Below, piece after piece: positions 9,024-17,016 of a DNA stretch of 17,016 bases. The stretch is from Scedosporium boydii. Taxonomy: Eukaryota > Ascomycota > Sordariomycetes > Microascales > Microascaceae. The translations under genes and the position numbers were made by a program. The stretch is taken from assembly GCA_002221725.1 (NCBI GenBank), contig NJFT01000398.1, positions 1 to 17,016 of the forward strand, in the 5' to 3' direction. Under the pieces are notes generated by a model. It searched no databases. It worked only from the letters and a program-made list of their open reading frames with translations, and had not been told where the DNA came from. Position 1 is the first letter of the stretch; the number at the start of each line of letters is the position of its first letter.

Positions 9024-10372
9024 ATGGCTAGACACTCCTTTCTCCTGGGCCTGATCACAGGCCTCCTCGCCATCCTATCATACACAACCGCAGGAGATGT
9101 AAAAATCACAGATATCTTCACGGTTCAGGACGGATCGCGTGATGGCGGATGCGATGGTCGCATACCGGCGCTGGACCAATGGCTCAGCGAGAGCGCCTTT
9201 AGTGTTACCACAGCTCTGGAGAGCCTGGACAAATATGACCAACTGCTTAGTGTCCGAAGGGCCATGTTTAATCTCTTTGGTATCCCAAGCCGAAACAAAC
9301 TCGAACCAAAAAGCGATAACTCGAATCAAGAGGATGGTCCCAGGCGTGCAGCTTTCAATACTGTCAAACGTAAGTTTAAATCCTGAGACAATAATTCTTT
9401 TCTTTCATTCTTCTTTTCTTCTAGTAGTCAATGCACAATTTAACCCCCTCCCCCCTCCTTCTCCCATGTATCGCTATTCCTAGCCCGATTGTGACCATAT
9501 AACTGACGTTGTGACCAGGTTACCTTGAATATGTAGAGGACTTTTTGAACAAGCAAAAGGGCAGCGGAGGGTTTATCTATGACAAGGACGACTTCTATCT
9601 CCATTGCCACAGCACTTTCCTGAGTCTACATCAACCAACCGACCCAGCACTTGACTTCCAGGGCAATGAGATGCAGGACCAAGACGGCAACACAATCTTA
9701 GTCCAAGACGTACCGGTCTACCAGGAGGAACTTGCCAAAGACCCAGATAACCGAGTATTTTGGTCTGGCGAGCTCACAAAGCAGAATGGCTACTATTTCA
9801 CAGAGTCCGGTGCCAACATGTGCGACGATAGCGACCACCTCGGCGGCACCGCAGATCTCCAAATACTTGAACCAGGTGCAAACGGCCAGGCTCAAAGTGG
9901 TGACACCAAAATCAACATCATTCTTTGCCCATCTAGTTTCGATAACACCGAGAAGGCAGCCAGTTACAGGGAAGCAAACAACCTTTTGAAGGATGGCGTA
10001 GACTTGGCTGAAGCTGTTCCTAGGAGTGCGACTTTGCTTCACGAGATCTTTCATGCCCTTAATGGAGGAATATTTCTGGACGGGAATTCAGAGAAATGTA
10101 GGTAAACTATGGTCATGCTTTCGCAGGTTTGACTACTGCTGTGCTAACTAACTTGGGACTTGGCAGATTCCCTTACTGAGTGTATTGATCTTGCTAAGAA
10201 AAACCCTACAAAAGCACGATTAAACCCTGAGAACTATATCTTCTTCATCACCCATATGTATCATATGTTTGGCGAAGACGAGGGTGAGGATCCGGTTTCC
10301 ATACCAACGAACTGGGATTTCCATGTTATTTCAGGTATTAAAGGTCTGAGGGCATTCCAGAGTAGAAATTAA
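9024..10372 (+). CDS. Secreted zinc metalloprotease-like protein (HExxH, possibly M35/aspzincin-related)
   Basis: Exons 9024-9369, 9519-10097 and 10167-10372 give 376 aa. Intron 1 (149 nt, GTAAGT...CTGAC...CAG) and intron 2 (69 nt, GTAGGT...CTAAC...CAG) keep frame, joining VKR/YLEYVEDF and NSEK/YSLTECIDLA. A signal peptide (about residues 1-23) is followed by a pro-like region. The zinc motif LLHEIFHALNGG puts His290, Glu291 and His294 in the active site. The C-terminal part, YSLTECIDLAKKNPTKA..NPENY, resembles the segment after the third zinc ligand in deuterolysin-type (M35) peptidases (Y-x3-C-x2-LA...NA-[DE]-N-[YH]). The expected GTxDxxYG motif is not intact: NGGIFLDGNSEKY stands in its place, so the third ligand is uncertain. 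It is likely secreted. A catalytically weak or non-protease relative is possible. Confidence 0.8.
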
Positions 10373-10588
10373 AGGAGGCCAGGAGGATGTTTACTTTAGT
10401 ACTTGTACTAGAGCAAGAATATATGGTACGATTTGTTAGTGTGTTAATAACAAATTCCTATGTTATAAATATCTTTCCTGTCTTTTACCTCTGATATATA
10501 CATTTAAGAATATAAACTACTATCCCCTATCAAAAGTCAGGCTATTGATTTCCCGCGCCATCTCACCTAATTCTCGAAGCCTTACATG

Positions 10589-11596
10589 CTACTCACAAAG
10601 TTCTGTTCTTGCTCTTTCAAACTCCGGGTCCTCCAAAGGAGGCTCGACAGGGCGGGGATTACATCGCAGAATTCGGTGAATATCCCAGCGCTCCTGTACC
10701 CAGGCCGTAGCCGGCGGCATAACCCGCGCTATGACTTGATTCCAACGCTCCCTCCCCTCGGGGTCGGCCACTGATGCCGCTTCTTTCTCTGGAGTGCCAC
10801 CCCACCTACGTGGCCATAGGTGAAATTGACAAACGATTGTCCGACCACCCTCGCCATCATGCTCATGCGCTGTCTGCTCCTCCAGCTTCCCAAACTTCTT
10901 CTCCACCCAGCTGTCTTCTGAAAGCACATGGAACCATGTGGCTGAAAATGTATCCCGGGTGCGGCCGCTGAATGTTAAGGCTTCGTAGCCAGGGGGGATA
11001 AATGAGTGAAACGGCTTTTTGAAATGATCCCTCCACAGGCCTAGCGGGCTGTCAACTTTACCCGGTACTAGAAAGGCAGTAAAGGTCACACGGTCCTCCA
11101 CATCCGGCCTCAGAATATCGTTAATAGGGTTAAGTAAGAGGAAGCGTGGCGACATAGTTGATGATGATGAAGAGGCTTCACTTAAAGTTATCTTCCCTAG
11201 TCCTAAGCCAGAATCAATAGAGACTTGCGAATCGTGTTCGGGGAGGTTCTGTAGGAACTCTGTACAGGCAGGAGAAGACTGGAAGTTCTTCACATCATCC
11301 CAGGTAGCCCATTCTGCATAAGTTAGTAACAAATATTCAAACATTTGTATTTCTTGATATAAATAGCATTTACCGATAATGTAGGCAGCCTGTTCAGGGT
11401 CCTCGACCATTCTTCCTAGCCATACCCGCTTACAACCTCGCACACCTATAAGTGGGCCATGATGGATATTGATGTGGCCTGGGGTCTGGTCTACGGACCA
11501 TGTCGGCAACTGCTGCTCCTGCGGTAGGTGGAAGCGCGTCCAAGTTATTACTGGTGGCACAGAGCGCTTCCTCGATGATTGCTTCATACGAGCCAT
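10589..11596 (-). CDS. Two-domain ABM-like (dimeric alpha/beta barrel) protein, function unknown
   Basis: The frame is open from 11596 to 10589 (335 codons), but 11373-11314 is a clear 60-nt intron (GTAAAT...TACTAAC...ATGCAG) that happens to be in frame without stops. Removing it joins AAYII to EWATWDDVKNF and leaves 315 aa. The first domain (GHINIHHG...GCKRVWLGRMVEDPEQAAYIIEWATW...FQSSPACTEFLQNL) has the layout of fungal ABM-like ferredoxin-fold proteins: strand, helix, then a D-P-x6-I-x-W segment and a SPAC-x2-F helix. A second half (VTFTAFLVPG...TFSATWFHVLSEDSW) looks like a diverged repeat of the fold. No signal peptide, so probably cytosolic. The first residues are basic (KQSSRKR). It is convergent with the metalloprotease-like gene, with 216 AT-rich bp between the stops. 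No substrate can be inferred. Confidence 0.75.
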   Translation of the reverse strand: MARMKQSSRKRSVPPVITWTRFHLPQEQQLPTWSVDQTPGHINIHHGPLIGVRGCKRVWLGRMVEDPEQAAYIIGKCYLYQEIQMFEYLLLTYAEWATWDDVKNFQSSPACTEFLQNLPEHDSQVSIDSGLGLGKITLSEASSSSSTMSPRFLLLNPINDILRPDVEDRVTFTAFLVPGKVDSPLGLWRDHFKKPFHSFIPPGYEALTFSGRTRDTFSATWFHVLSEDSWVEKKFGKLEEQTAHEHDGEGGRTIVCQFHLWPRRWGGTPEKEAASVADPEGRERWNQVIARVMPPATAWVQERWDIHRILRCNPRPVEPPLEDPEFERARTELCE

Positions 11597-12267
11597 GATG
11601 GGCAGGTAAGGAGGAGCTAAACGAGAAGTGGTCGAAATGAAAGGTAGACTGAGAGCGGGGAAAATATATGGTGGGGGGTTTGCTTTATTTTAAGGCTGTC
11701 CTGTCAGCTGACTATTCAACAAGAGCATTATAAGCAGCGCGGTAGTGCGGTGGTAATGGTTGGTGTTGGACGTATTAGGTGCAGGGTTTGAAGAGCTTCC
11801 TCCAAAGTGTACTGACAGGCTCGGGTTTTAAATAGTTGACGTCTCTTCTACCCGACATCATCGATAAACCCATCTATTTCTACCAAGTACCCTGTACATG
11901 CAATGCCGGGTAAGGAATGACTTGAGGCTAAAGGTCTTTTCGTCCACTCCTCTCATCTTGGCAATCACATCATGTTCAATGTTGATTTACACCTGCTGCG
12001 TCATTTCCACCAGAGGCATTGCTTCTTGGCACTAAGAGAGCCAATTCCCTTTGGCAAACGGCGTGAGATAATGCAGGCGTGTCATGAATTTTATGTCCGT
12101 GTTCTAGTTCGAGATAAGATCAATCACTAGGCAATCATGACTGCCCATTCAGTACCTGCCTCTACATATTCGAACCTTACTTGCTATAAATGACCCTTCT
12201 AGATATTGGGTAGTCACATGCAGCGTCGATACAACGGCTGACCGAAGAGACAGATGACTTCTTCCAA
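11597..12267. other. Intergenic region: promoter of ABM-like gene and 3' flank of CoA-ligase gene
   Basis: The two neighbouring genes are both on the minus strand, so the left part must hold the promoter of the ABM-like gene and the right part the 3' end of the ligase gene. I see no open frame with family features, no tRNA and no repeat here. Confidence 0.5.
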
Positions 12268-14395
12268 TTAAATCCTGGCTCCTTTCTTCCTCCTAGCCTC
12301 CCTATCCTGATCTCTCAACACACGTCTCAAAATCTTGCCGCTCGGGGACTTGGGGATGGCGTCCAAAAACTCAACGCCGCCCTTGATCCATTTGTAGTGC
12401 GCCTTGTGATCGGCAACATATTTAGTAATGATCCGAGCGAAGAGTTCGTCGGACTTCGATGTGGCGTGGGCAGCCTTGACGACAAAAGCCTTGGGGACCT
12501 CGCCCGATTTGAGATCGGGGACTTGGATTACGGCGCAGTCGGAAACGTCCGGGTGAGAGAGGATGTGAGCTTCGAGCTCGGCCGGTGCTACTTGATGACC
12601 CTGCGATACTGGTTAACGCATGCAACCCTGGGGGAGGGATACAAGACTTCTAGTACATATTTTTACCTTTACTTTGATGAGTTCCTTAATCCTGTCAACT
12701 ATAACAATCTGCTCATTTCCAGCAGGAGAGACTGCCACGAGAGCTTCATCTCCTGTACGAATCCACCGACCGTCATGGTGGTGAACAAAAGTCTCGGCAG
12801 TGGCCTTCTCATTGTGCAAGTATCCCAAAACAACGGCCGGGCTTTGGATGAGAAGCTCCCCAGGCGTTTCGTAGGCAGTAATTTCATTGCCCTGGGAGTC
12901 GATGAGTTTTGCTCGGATACCGGGGAGGAGAGAACCCGAGGCCCTGGGGAAGATGTCGTGTTCGCTCGGAGCGGTTACGACGACGGATGTCTCAGTCATG
13001 CCTAGTGTTGGGTTAGAATGGATGGCGAGCAAAAGCAAAAAGAAGAAAAAAGGAACGGCGATAAAGAAAATGGCGTACCATAAGCTTGAGCTATGGTCCA
13101 ATCTGGATACATCTCTTTTATCTCGTCGATCGTCTCTTCACCAAGTGGAGCGGCACCGCTGAAGACGAATCGCACGCTGCTGAGGTCGTACTTGCGGCAA
13201 ATATCCTTCTGCTGGAGCATGCTAATGATGACAGGAGGGACCTTTGCCAAGTTAAATTAGTATATCAGGCCCAAGTTTGGTCTCGGTAATTAATTTCCAG
13301 ACGTACGACAATAAGCTGGTTCACCCTATACTTCTGGATCGACTCGAGATAGTGTGTAAAGTCAAATTTGGGAAGAACGATGATTCCATCGCCGCGCCAC
13401 GTACAAGTGTGGGCGATCACGACAAGCGCGTAAATGTGTGAAAATGGGAGGAAACAAAGGACGTTCTGAGTATCGACACGCTTCGACTTTCGTCCTACAG
13501 ACTCGTACGTGACATGTTGGAGAATATTGGCAATGACATTTCGATGGGAAATCATGACTGCTTTCTGGAACAAAGTCAGCAATTATAATATACATGGTTT
13601 AAAAAACGATGTAAAATACCGGAAGTCCAGAGGTGCCACTGGAATAGCAAAGGAACGCCGTCTGGCGAGCTCCTTGGCCTTTGGTCCATCGGAGGGGGTC
13701 GAGTTCCGGCAGGCCGTTGCCCTCGGTAATAAGCTCCTCAACGGTGGTAAACTTTTTGTCCTTCAGCTGAAACCCTGGGATATCCATGATAAAGATCTTG
13801 TCATGCGCAATTCCCGCGCCCTCTGCCGCCTGGAGGGCGGTCTCCAAAAGAGGAACGCATGTGATCAAGGCCTTTGCTCCGGACGACTTTAGCTGATGCT
13901 CAAGTTCCTGGGATGAGTAGACCGCGTTGGAAGGAGTAACGATCCCGGATAGTCGATGAGTAGCATACGCGACGCTGATGTAGTCAATCTATAGCATCGT
14001 TTCAGTTTTGGTCGTTAAACATTCAACGGGCATCTTGGGATTCAAATCTACTTACTGTATTAAAGGAAAAGATACCAATAATCTTGTCCCAGGGAGTTGC
14101 CTCGTTGGGCAACCACCCTAGCCTATTCGCAAAGGCACGGGCCAAAGATCCCGCCCTTTGGAAGAACTCGGGCGCCGTGTAAGTGCGTCCGGTGAGACCG
14201 CATGTGAAGGGATTGCGACTGCTCGATAAGGGGCGACGACCAAATTCTTCTCGTTGCATAAATTCCGCGATGGTCAGGGAGTCCGGGGGGTCTAACACAG
14301 CAGTTAGCTTTGAGAAACTTCTTTCTTGCCTTCTTCATCGATGGATGCATACCAATTGGGAGCTGGGGCACCCAGGACGGAGGGGTGAAGACCAT
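12268..14395 (-). CDS. 4-coumarate-CoA-ligase-like acyl/aryl-CoA synthetase (ANL superfamily)
   Basis: Seven exons (14395-14353, 14291-14056, 13988-13620, 13564-13307, 13241-13079, 13001-12667, 12600-12268) and six introns of 55-77 nt give 578 aa in one clean frame. ANL enzymes activate a carboxylic acid with ATP and transfer it to CoA. Visible core motifs: P-loop SSGTSGLPKAVMISH (about 209-223; Ala replaces the usual Gly after Lys), LPFSHIYALV, FSGAAPLGEE, AQAYGMTET (about 354-360), WIRTGDEA (Asp441, ribose contact), DRIKELIKVKG hinge (459-469), VAPAELEAH, and PKSPSGKILRR with catalytic Lys557. Exon 1 (MVFTPPSWVPQLPI) matches the usual start of fungal members. The C-terminus ARI resembles but does not match a type-1 peroxisomal signal. 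It lies head-to-head with the alcohol dehydrogenase. The substrate (coumarate-like, fatty or other acid) cannot be told. Confidence 0.92.
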
Positions 14396-15080
14396 ATTGG
14401 TTGGAGGTGCAAGTAGGATAGAATATTACTAGGTATGTATCTCCTTGCACAGGTCTAGTTGGTTACAATGGCCAATCTTGTGCATTATCTTGGTGGTTTA
14501 AAAGAGAGTTGAAGCTCGCCAACTGAATGTGTTGTGTCCATCTCAGACATCTCCCAACCTCTCTTGCAGCACATCACCCCGATGGCCCAAGCTCCTTTCA
14601 TTCTTCGGGATCTCAGCAACTAGTTCAGGTGCTGAATGTGGGGAAAGGATTTGGGGTTAATTACAGAATGGCCTTCCCCGAAGCGGAATACCGGCGGCCC
14701 GGTGGGAAGCCGAGTTGACACACGCAACCAACCCCCCAGGCCCGCAGATAACGAATTATGCACCAGATCTTTTAGCGGCCTTGAGCGAGGGGTCCTAGTT
14801 CGAACGCAGGTTCGGTTCTTGGAGTCTTCGGCGAGAGGACACTAGCGTGCCGGGTATGGCTTCAGCAATTCAGATCCCCAGATTGAACCCGAGAGACTGT
14901 TCCTGGGGTGCATGTGACTCGCAGTAGAGTTTGGCTAGTTTCAGGCAAGACTGTCCGGGGTGTTGTATTTAACAGTTCTTCATGCTGTCTCTGACTATTG
15001 GGCCAGTCTATTTTGACTTTCAGTAATATTTCAACAACTCTGCATAACATCGTGACGGCCCAAAGGGATTGAAAAAGAAA
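14396..15080. promoter_or_regulatory. Divergent intergenic region between CoA-ligase-like and alcohol dehydrogenase genes
   Basis: These 685 bp lie between start codons on opposite strands and must carry both promoters. At 14691-14702, CCGGCGGCCCGG contains two CGG triplets and one CCG (CGG-N4-CCG), the kind of half-site used by fungal Zn2Cys6 regulators; this is a weak pattern and may be chance. The segment 15061-15080, just before the dehydrogenase ATG, is A-rich, as is usual for a fungal leader. No supported gene lies inside. Confidence 0.45.
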
Positions 15081-16550
15081 ATGACGGCCGAACTTCCAAA
15101 GACCATGTTCGCTTGGAGAAAGCACAGGGGAAACCCGGAGCCAGTAAGCCTGCTGTCTATCTGCTTGAAGAGGAGACTTCTGTGAAAGGTCTGGAAATGC
15201 AGCTAACACAAGAGCAGGTTTGGGAGGAGGTCCCGGTTCCTCGATGTCCTCCCAAGGGGATATTATGCAAGATGTTAGCATCTGGAGGTAAAATTCCTGG
15301 ACAACCCAAAAGAAACCAATCTTGCCGACGCATCAATAATAACGACGATGTTTTATAGTTTGCCGCAGCGATCACTCCCTTCTCACGCTCGAGAAGCAGG
15401 CTGGCTGGTTCCAGGAAAAATACATTCTCGTATATACTGGACCCTCCACATTCATCTCGGGTCTTCTGTCGGACTCACAATTCTAACATTGATTATGCTA
15501 GGGACATGAGGGTTGCGGCAAGATTATCCAAATCGGTGATCAGGTCGGAGAAACGAAGTTCAAGCTCGTGAGTTCAACCAACGAATATACCCTAACAATT
15601 TCAGCAACTGGTCTAAGATGACAGTAGGGAGATATTGTCGCTCTCCACGGGGTGCCTGGGTGCGGCCAGGAGGATTGCCCAGAATGCTCTCGAGATCTCC
15701 ACCAAATTTGCGAGCGTGGTCATCACTCTGGTATCGGCCAGGACGGGTTTTATGCCCCTTACGCAGCACTTGATGTCCGCGGTGCTGTTCTGGTCCCCGA
15801 AGGTAGGCAAAATCAAGCCTCACGCATTCACGAGTTTTCCTCTTTTTCATTTCGATTCTCTTACACGCTGTACAGGCGTTACCCCTGCTCAAGCCGCCGT
15901 GGCAACAGACGCAGTGAACACGGCCTTTCACGCCATCACCAGGAGAGGCGAGGTCAAAAAGCACGAGACCGTCTTCCTCTTTGGCCTTGGAGGCCTCGGT
16001 TTCAACGCCCTCCAAGTGGTTCTCGATATCGGAGCTCGAATTATCGTGTGTGATATCAGGCAGGAGTGCCTCGAGGAGGCCGCTAAGCTCGGTGTCCCTA
16101 GGACTGACATCGTTCCTATCGGAAAGTCGCCTGTTGAGTTTGTTGAAGAAAATGACTTAAAGATCGACACTGTCTTGGACTTTGTAGGAACTCACCAGAC
16201 TTTCCACGATGCACAAGATATCGGTAAGTTCCACATCTCTATGCTGTTGAATCCACATGCTCTCGGTTAACACATGGCTTTCAGTGAGGCGAGGTGGTAA
16301 ACTCCTCTGTATTGGAAGCTTGAACGCTGAGAACACCATCCGCATGAAGGTTGGGACTCGGAAGAGGTTAAGCTATATCTTCTCCTACGGCGGCCAGGTC
16401 AGGGACCTCGAGCAGGTTCTTGATCTCATCCAGAGGAAGGTAATCCAGCCTCAGGTGCAGGAGGGAAAGCTGCGGGACTTTCCTACTATCCTCAAGTCAC
16501 TATGTGAAGGAGAGTTTACTGGCCGGATGGCCTTGACTCAATACGAGTAA
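15081..16550 (+). CDS. Zinc-dependent alcohol dehydrogenase (MDR superfamily)
   Basis: Seven exons (15081-15143, 15218-15287, 15359-15429, 15502-15567, 15628-15802, 15876-16223, 16285-16550) and six introns of 60-74 nt give 352 aa. Medium-chain dehydrogenases interconvert alcohols and aldehydes or ketones with NAD(P). The catalytic-zinc residues are in SGVCRSDH (Cys46) and GHEGCG (His70, Glu71). The structural-zinc cysteines are probably Cys102, 107, 110 and 118 (GCGQEDCPECSRDLHQIC), with a wider first spacing than usual. The cofactor fold has FGLGGLG (184-190), and Asp208 after the second strand favours NAD(H). The tail (RRGGKLLCIGSLN, GTRKRLSYIFSYGG, LIQRKVIQPQV) is typical of a fungal subgroup I recall. 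No targeting signal, so probably cytosolic. The ATG is in AAGAAAATGAC context. Its divergent partner is the CoA-ligase-like gene. Substrate unknown. Confidence 0.92.
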
Positions 16551-16893
16551 TATTGAGTCGCTGAACCGGATTATTCAATACTGTATTCTAGCGAATTGCT
16601 ATTCTAGCCTATTCGTATTTCAACGCGCTGGTGATACTTGCTTAAACAGTATTATTGACTCTGAACCTGGCAGAGCGTACTAAGGTCCGATGCCTGATGT
16701 ATCAGTCAGTCTGTCACAGAACAGGGTCACAGGGGAGTTGAGGGGAGGCCGATATGAGACTGTTGGCAAAGGCCTACAGGGCCTGAGCAAATTGGGGAAA
16801 ATGTATGCTAAGATTGGGTATGTAAGAAAGGAAGAAGAAATGGAAGCCCTGCTGGGGGACTTCTGAAGACCACTATCGGGTAATAGTAGGATA
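16551..16893. other. 3' flank of dehydrogenase gene and intergenic DNA
   Basis: AT-rich sequence after the stop at 16550, with repeated TATTGAGTC/TATTCTAGC-like short motifs to about 16620 that are expected in a fungal 3' untranslated region. The rest, up to the TA at 16894-16895, holds no supported gene; the 100-codon minus-strand frame at 16680-16982 runs into the transposon end and is considered chance. Confidence 0.45.
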
Positions 16894-16895
16894 TA

Positions 16896-17016
16896 AGTTG
16901 ACGACCCCACTTTCCGCCCGCCCCCCCATTCCGCCCCCCCAAAAAACCACATCGCCATTTCAGCCCATCCAACTTCAATCATGGATTATTTCCACACTTC
17001 TAGTCACCACAATACA
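16896..17016 (+). mobile_element. Terminal inverted repeat of a second pogo-like transposon copy, partial
   Basis: It begins right after TA (16894-16895) with AGTTG and GACCCCACTT, followed by C-tracts, CCACA-T-CGCCATTTCA and CCAACT-CAAT. This is the same ordered set of blocks as at 1-96 in opposite orientation, with small indels between the copies. An ATG at 16981 (MDYFHTSS...) stays open for 12 codons to the window end and could start the transposase, but this cannot be judged from so short a piece. The corresponding place in the left copy has no ATG. The element body would extend to the right. Confidence 0.65.

Noticed and set aside
14775..14825. GTTCGAACGC / GGTTCGG motifs resembling a tRNA T-arm
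   Set aside because: No matching A-box at the right distance and no cloverleaf pairing around it.
14862..15281. 139-codon minus-strand frame overlapping the start of the alcohol dehydrogenase gene
   Set aside because: The plus-strand exons and introns there give a continuous dehydrogenase N-terminus; the minus frame shows no family features.
16680..16982. 100-codon minus-strand frame at the right edge
   Set aside because: It begins inside the transposon terminal repeat and crosses the TA junction; the translation has no motif.
1..17016. The two edge repeats as the ends of one giant 17-kb transposon
   Set aside because: Similarity ends at the TA on the inner side of each repeat, and the kinase frame runs up to that point from inside. 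This fits outward-facing ends of two separate copies better than inward-facing ends of one element.

Overview
The window comes from the nuclear genome of a filamentous ascomycete (Pezizomycotina). The genes carry many short introns (mostly 55-77 nt) with GTAAGT-like donors and CTAAC-like branch sites. Exons are GC-rich, intergenic DNA is AT-rich, and two genes encode secreted proteins of typically fungal type. There are no operons, bacterial signals or CRISPR arrays. All exon joins below were worked out by hand from frame, splice signals and remembered family sequence; none has transcript support.

Layout. Positions 1-96 are the end of a Tc1/mariner (pogo-like) DNA transposon that extends leftwards out of the window. 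It sits in the remains of a protein kinase gene (about 97-628, minus), which it cuts off after the catalytic loop. A gene-poor stretch with a very AT-rich core follows (about 700-1000), then nothing clear up to 1686. Positions 1687-6338 (minus) hold a large secreted GH55 beta-1,3-glucanase-like protein of about 1527 aa with an unusually long Thr/Pro/Cys-rich tail. It shares a 665-bp divergent promoter region with a small four-cysteine secreted protein (7004-7546, plus). The next 1.5 kb holds only a doubtful two-exon small gene (about 8602-8940). A secreted HExxH zinc metalloprotease-like protein follows (9024-10372, plus, 3 exons). Convergent with it is a two-domain ABM-like (dimeric alpha/beta barrel) protein (10589-11596, minus, 2 exons).

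The right-hand part is a head-to-head enzyme pair. One is a 4-coumarate-CoA-ligase-like acyl/aryl-CoA synthetase (12268-14395, minus, 7 exons, 578 aa). The other is a zinc-dependent alcohol dehydrogenase (15081-16550, plus, 7 exons, 352 aa). They are separated by 685 bp that may act as a shared promoter. The window ends in a second copy of the same transposon end (16896-17016), facing right.

How the genes may work together. The glucanase, the small secreted protein and the metalloprotease-like protein suggest a secretory function such as wall remodelling or interaction with other organisms. The CoA-ligase/dehydrogenase pair could act in one acid/aldehyde/alcohol pathway, but no substrate can be read from the sequence. 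I found no clearly new multi-gene system. The most distinctive features are the outward-facing transposon ends around the 16.8-kb block, the kinase whose stop codon is made at the transposon junction, and the tailed GH55 protein.
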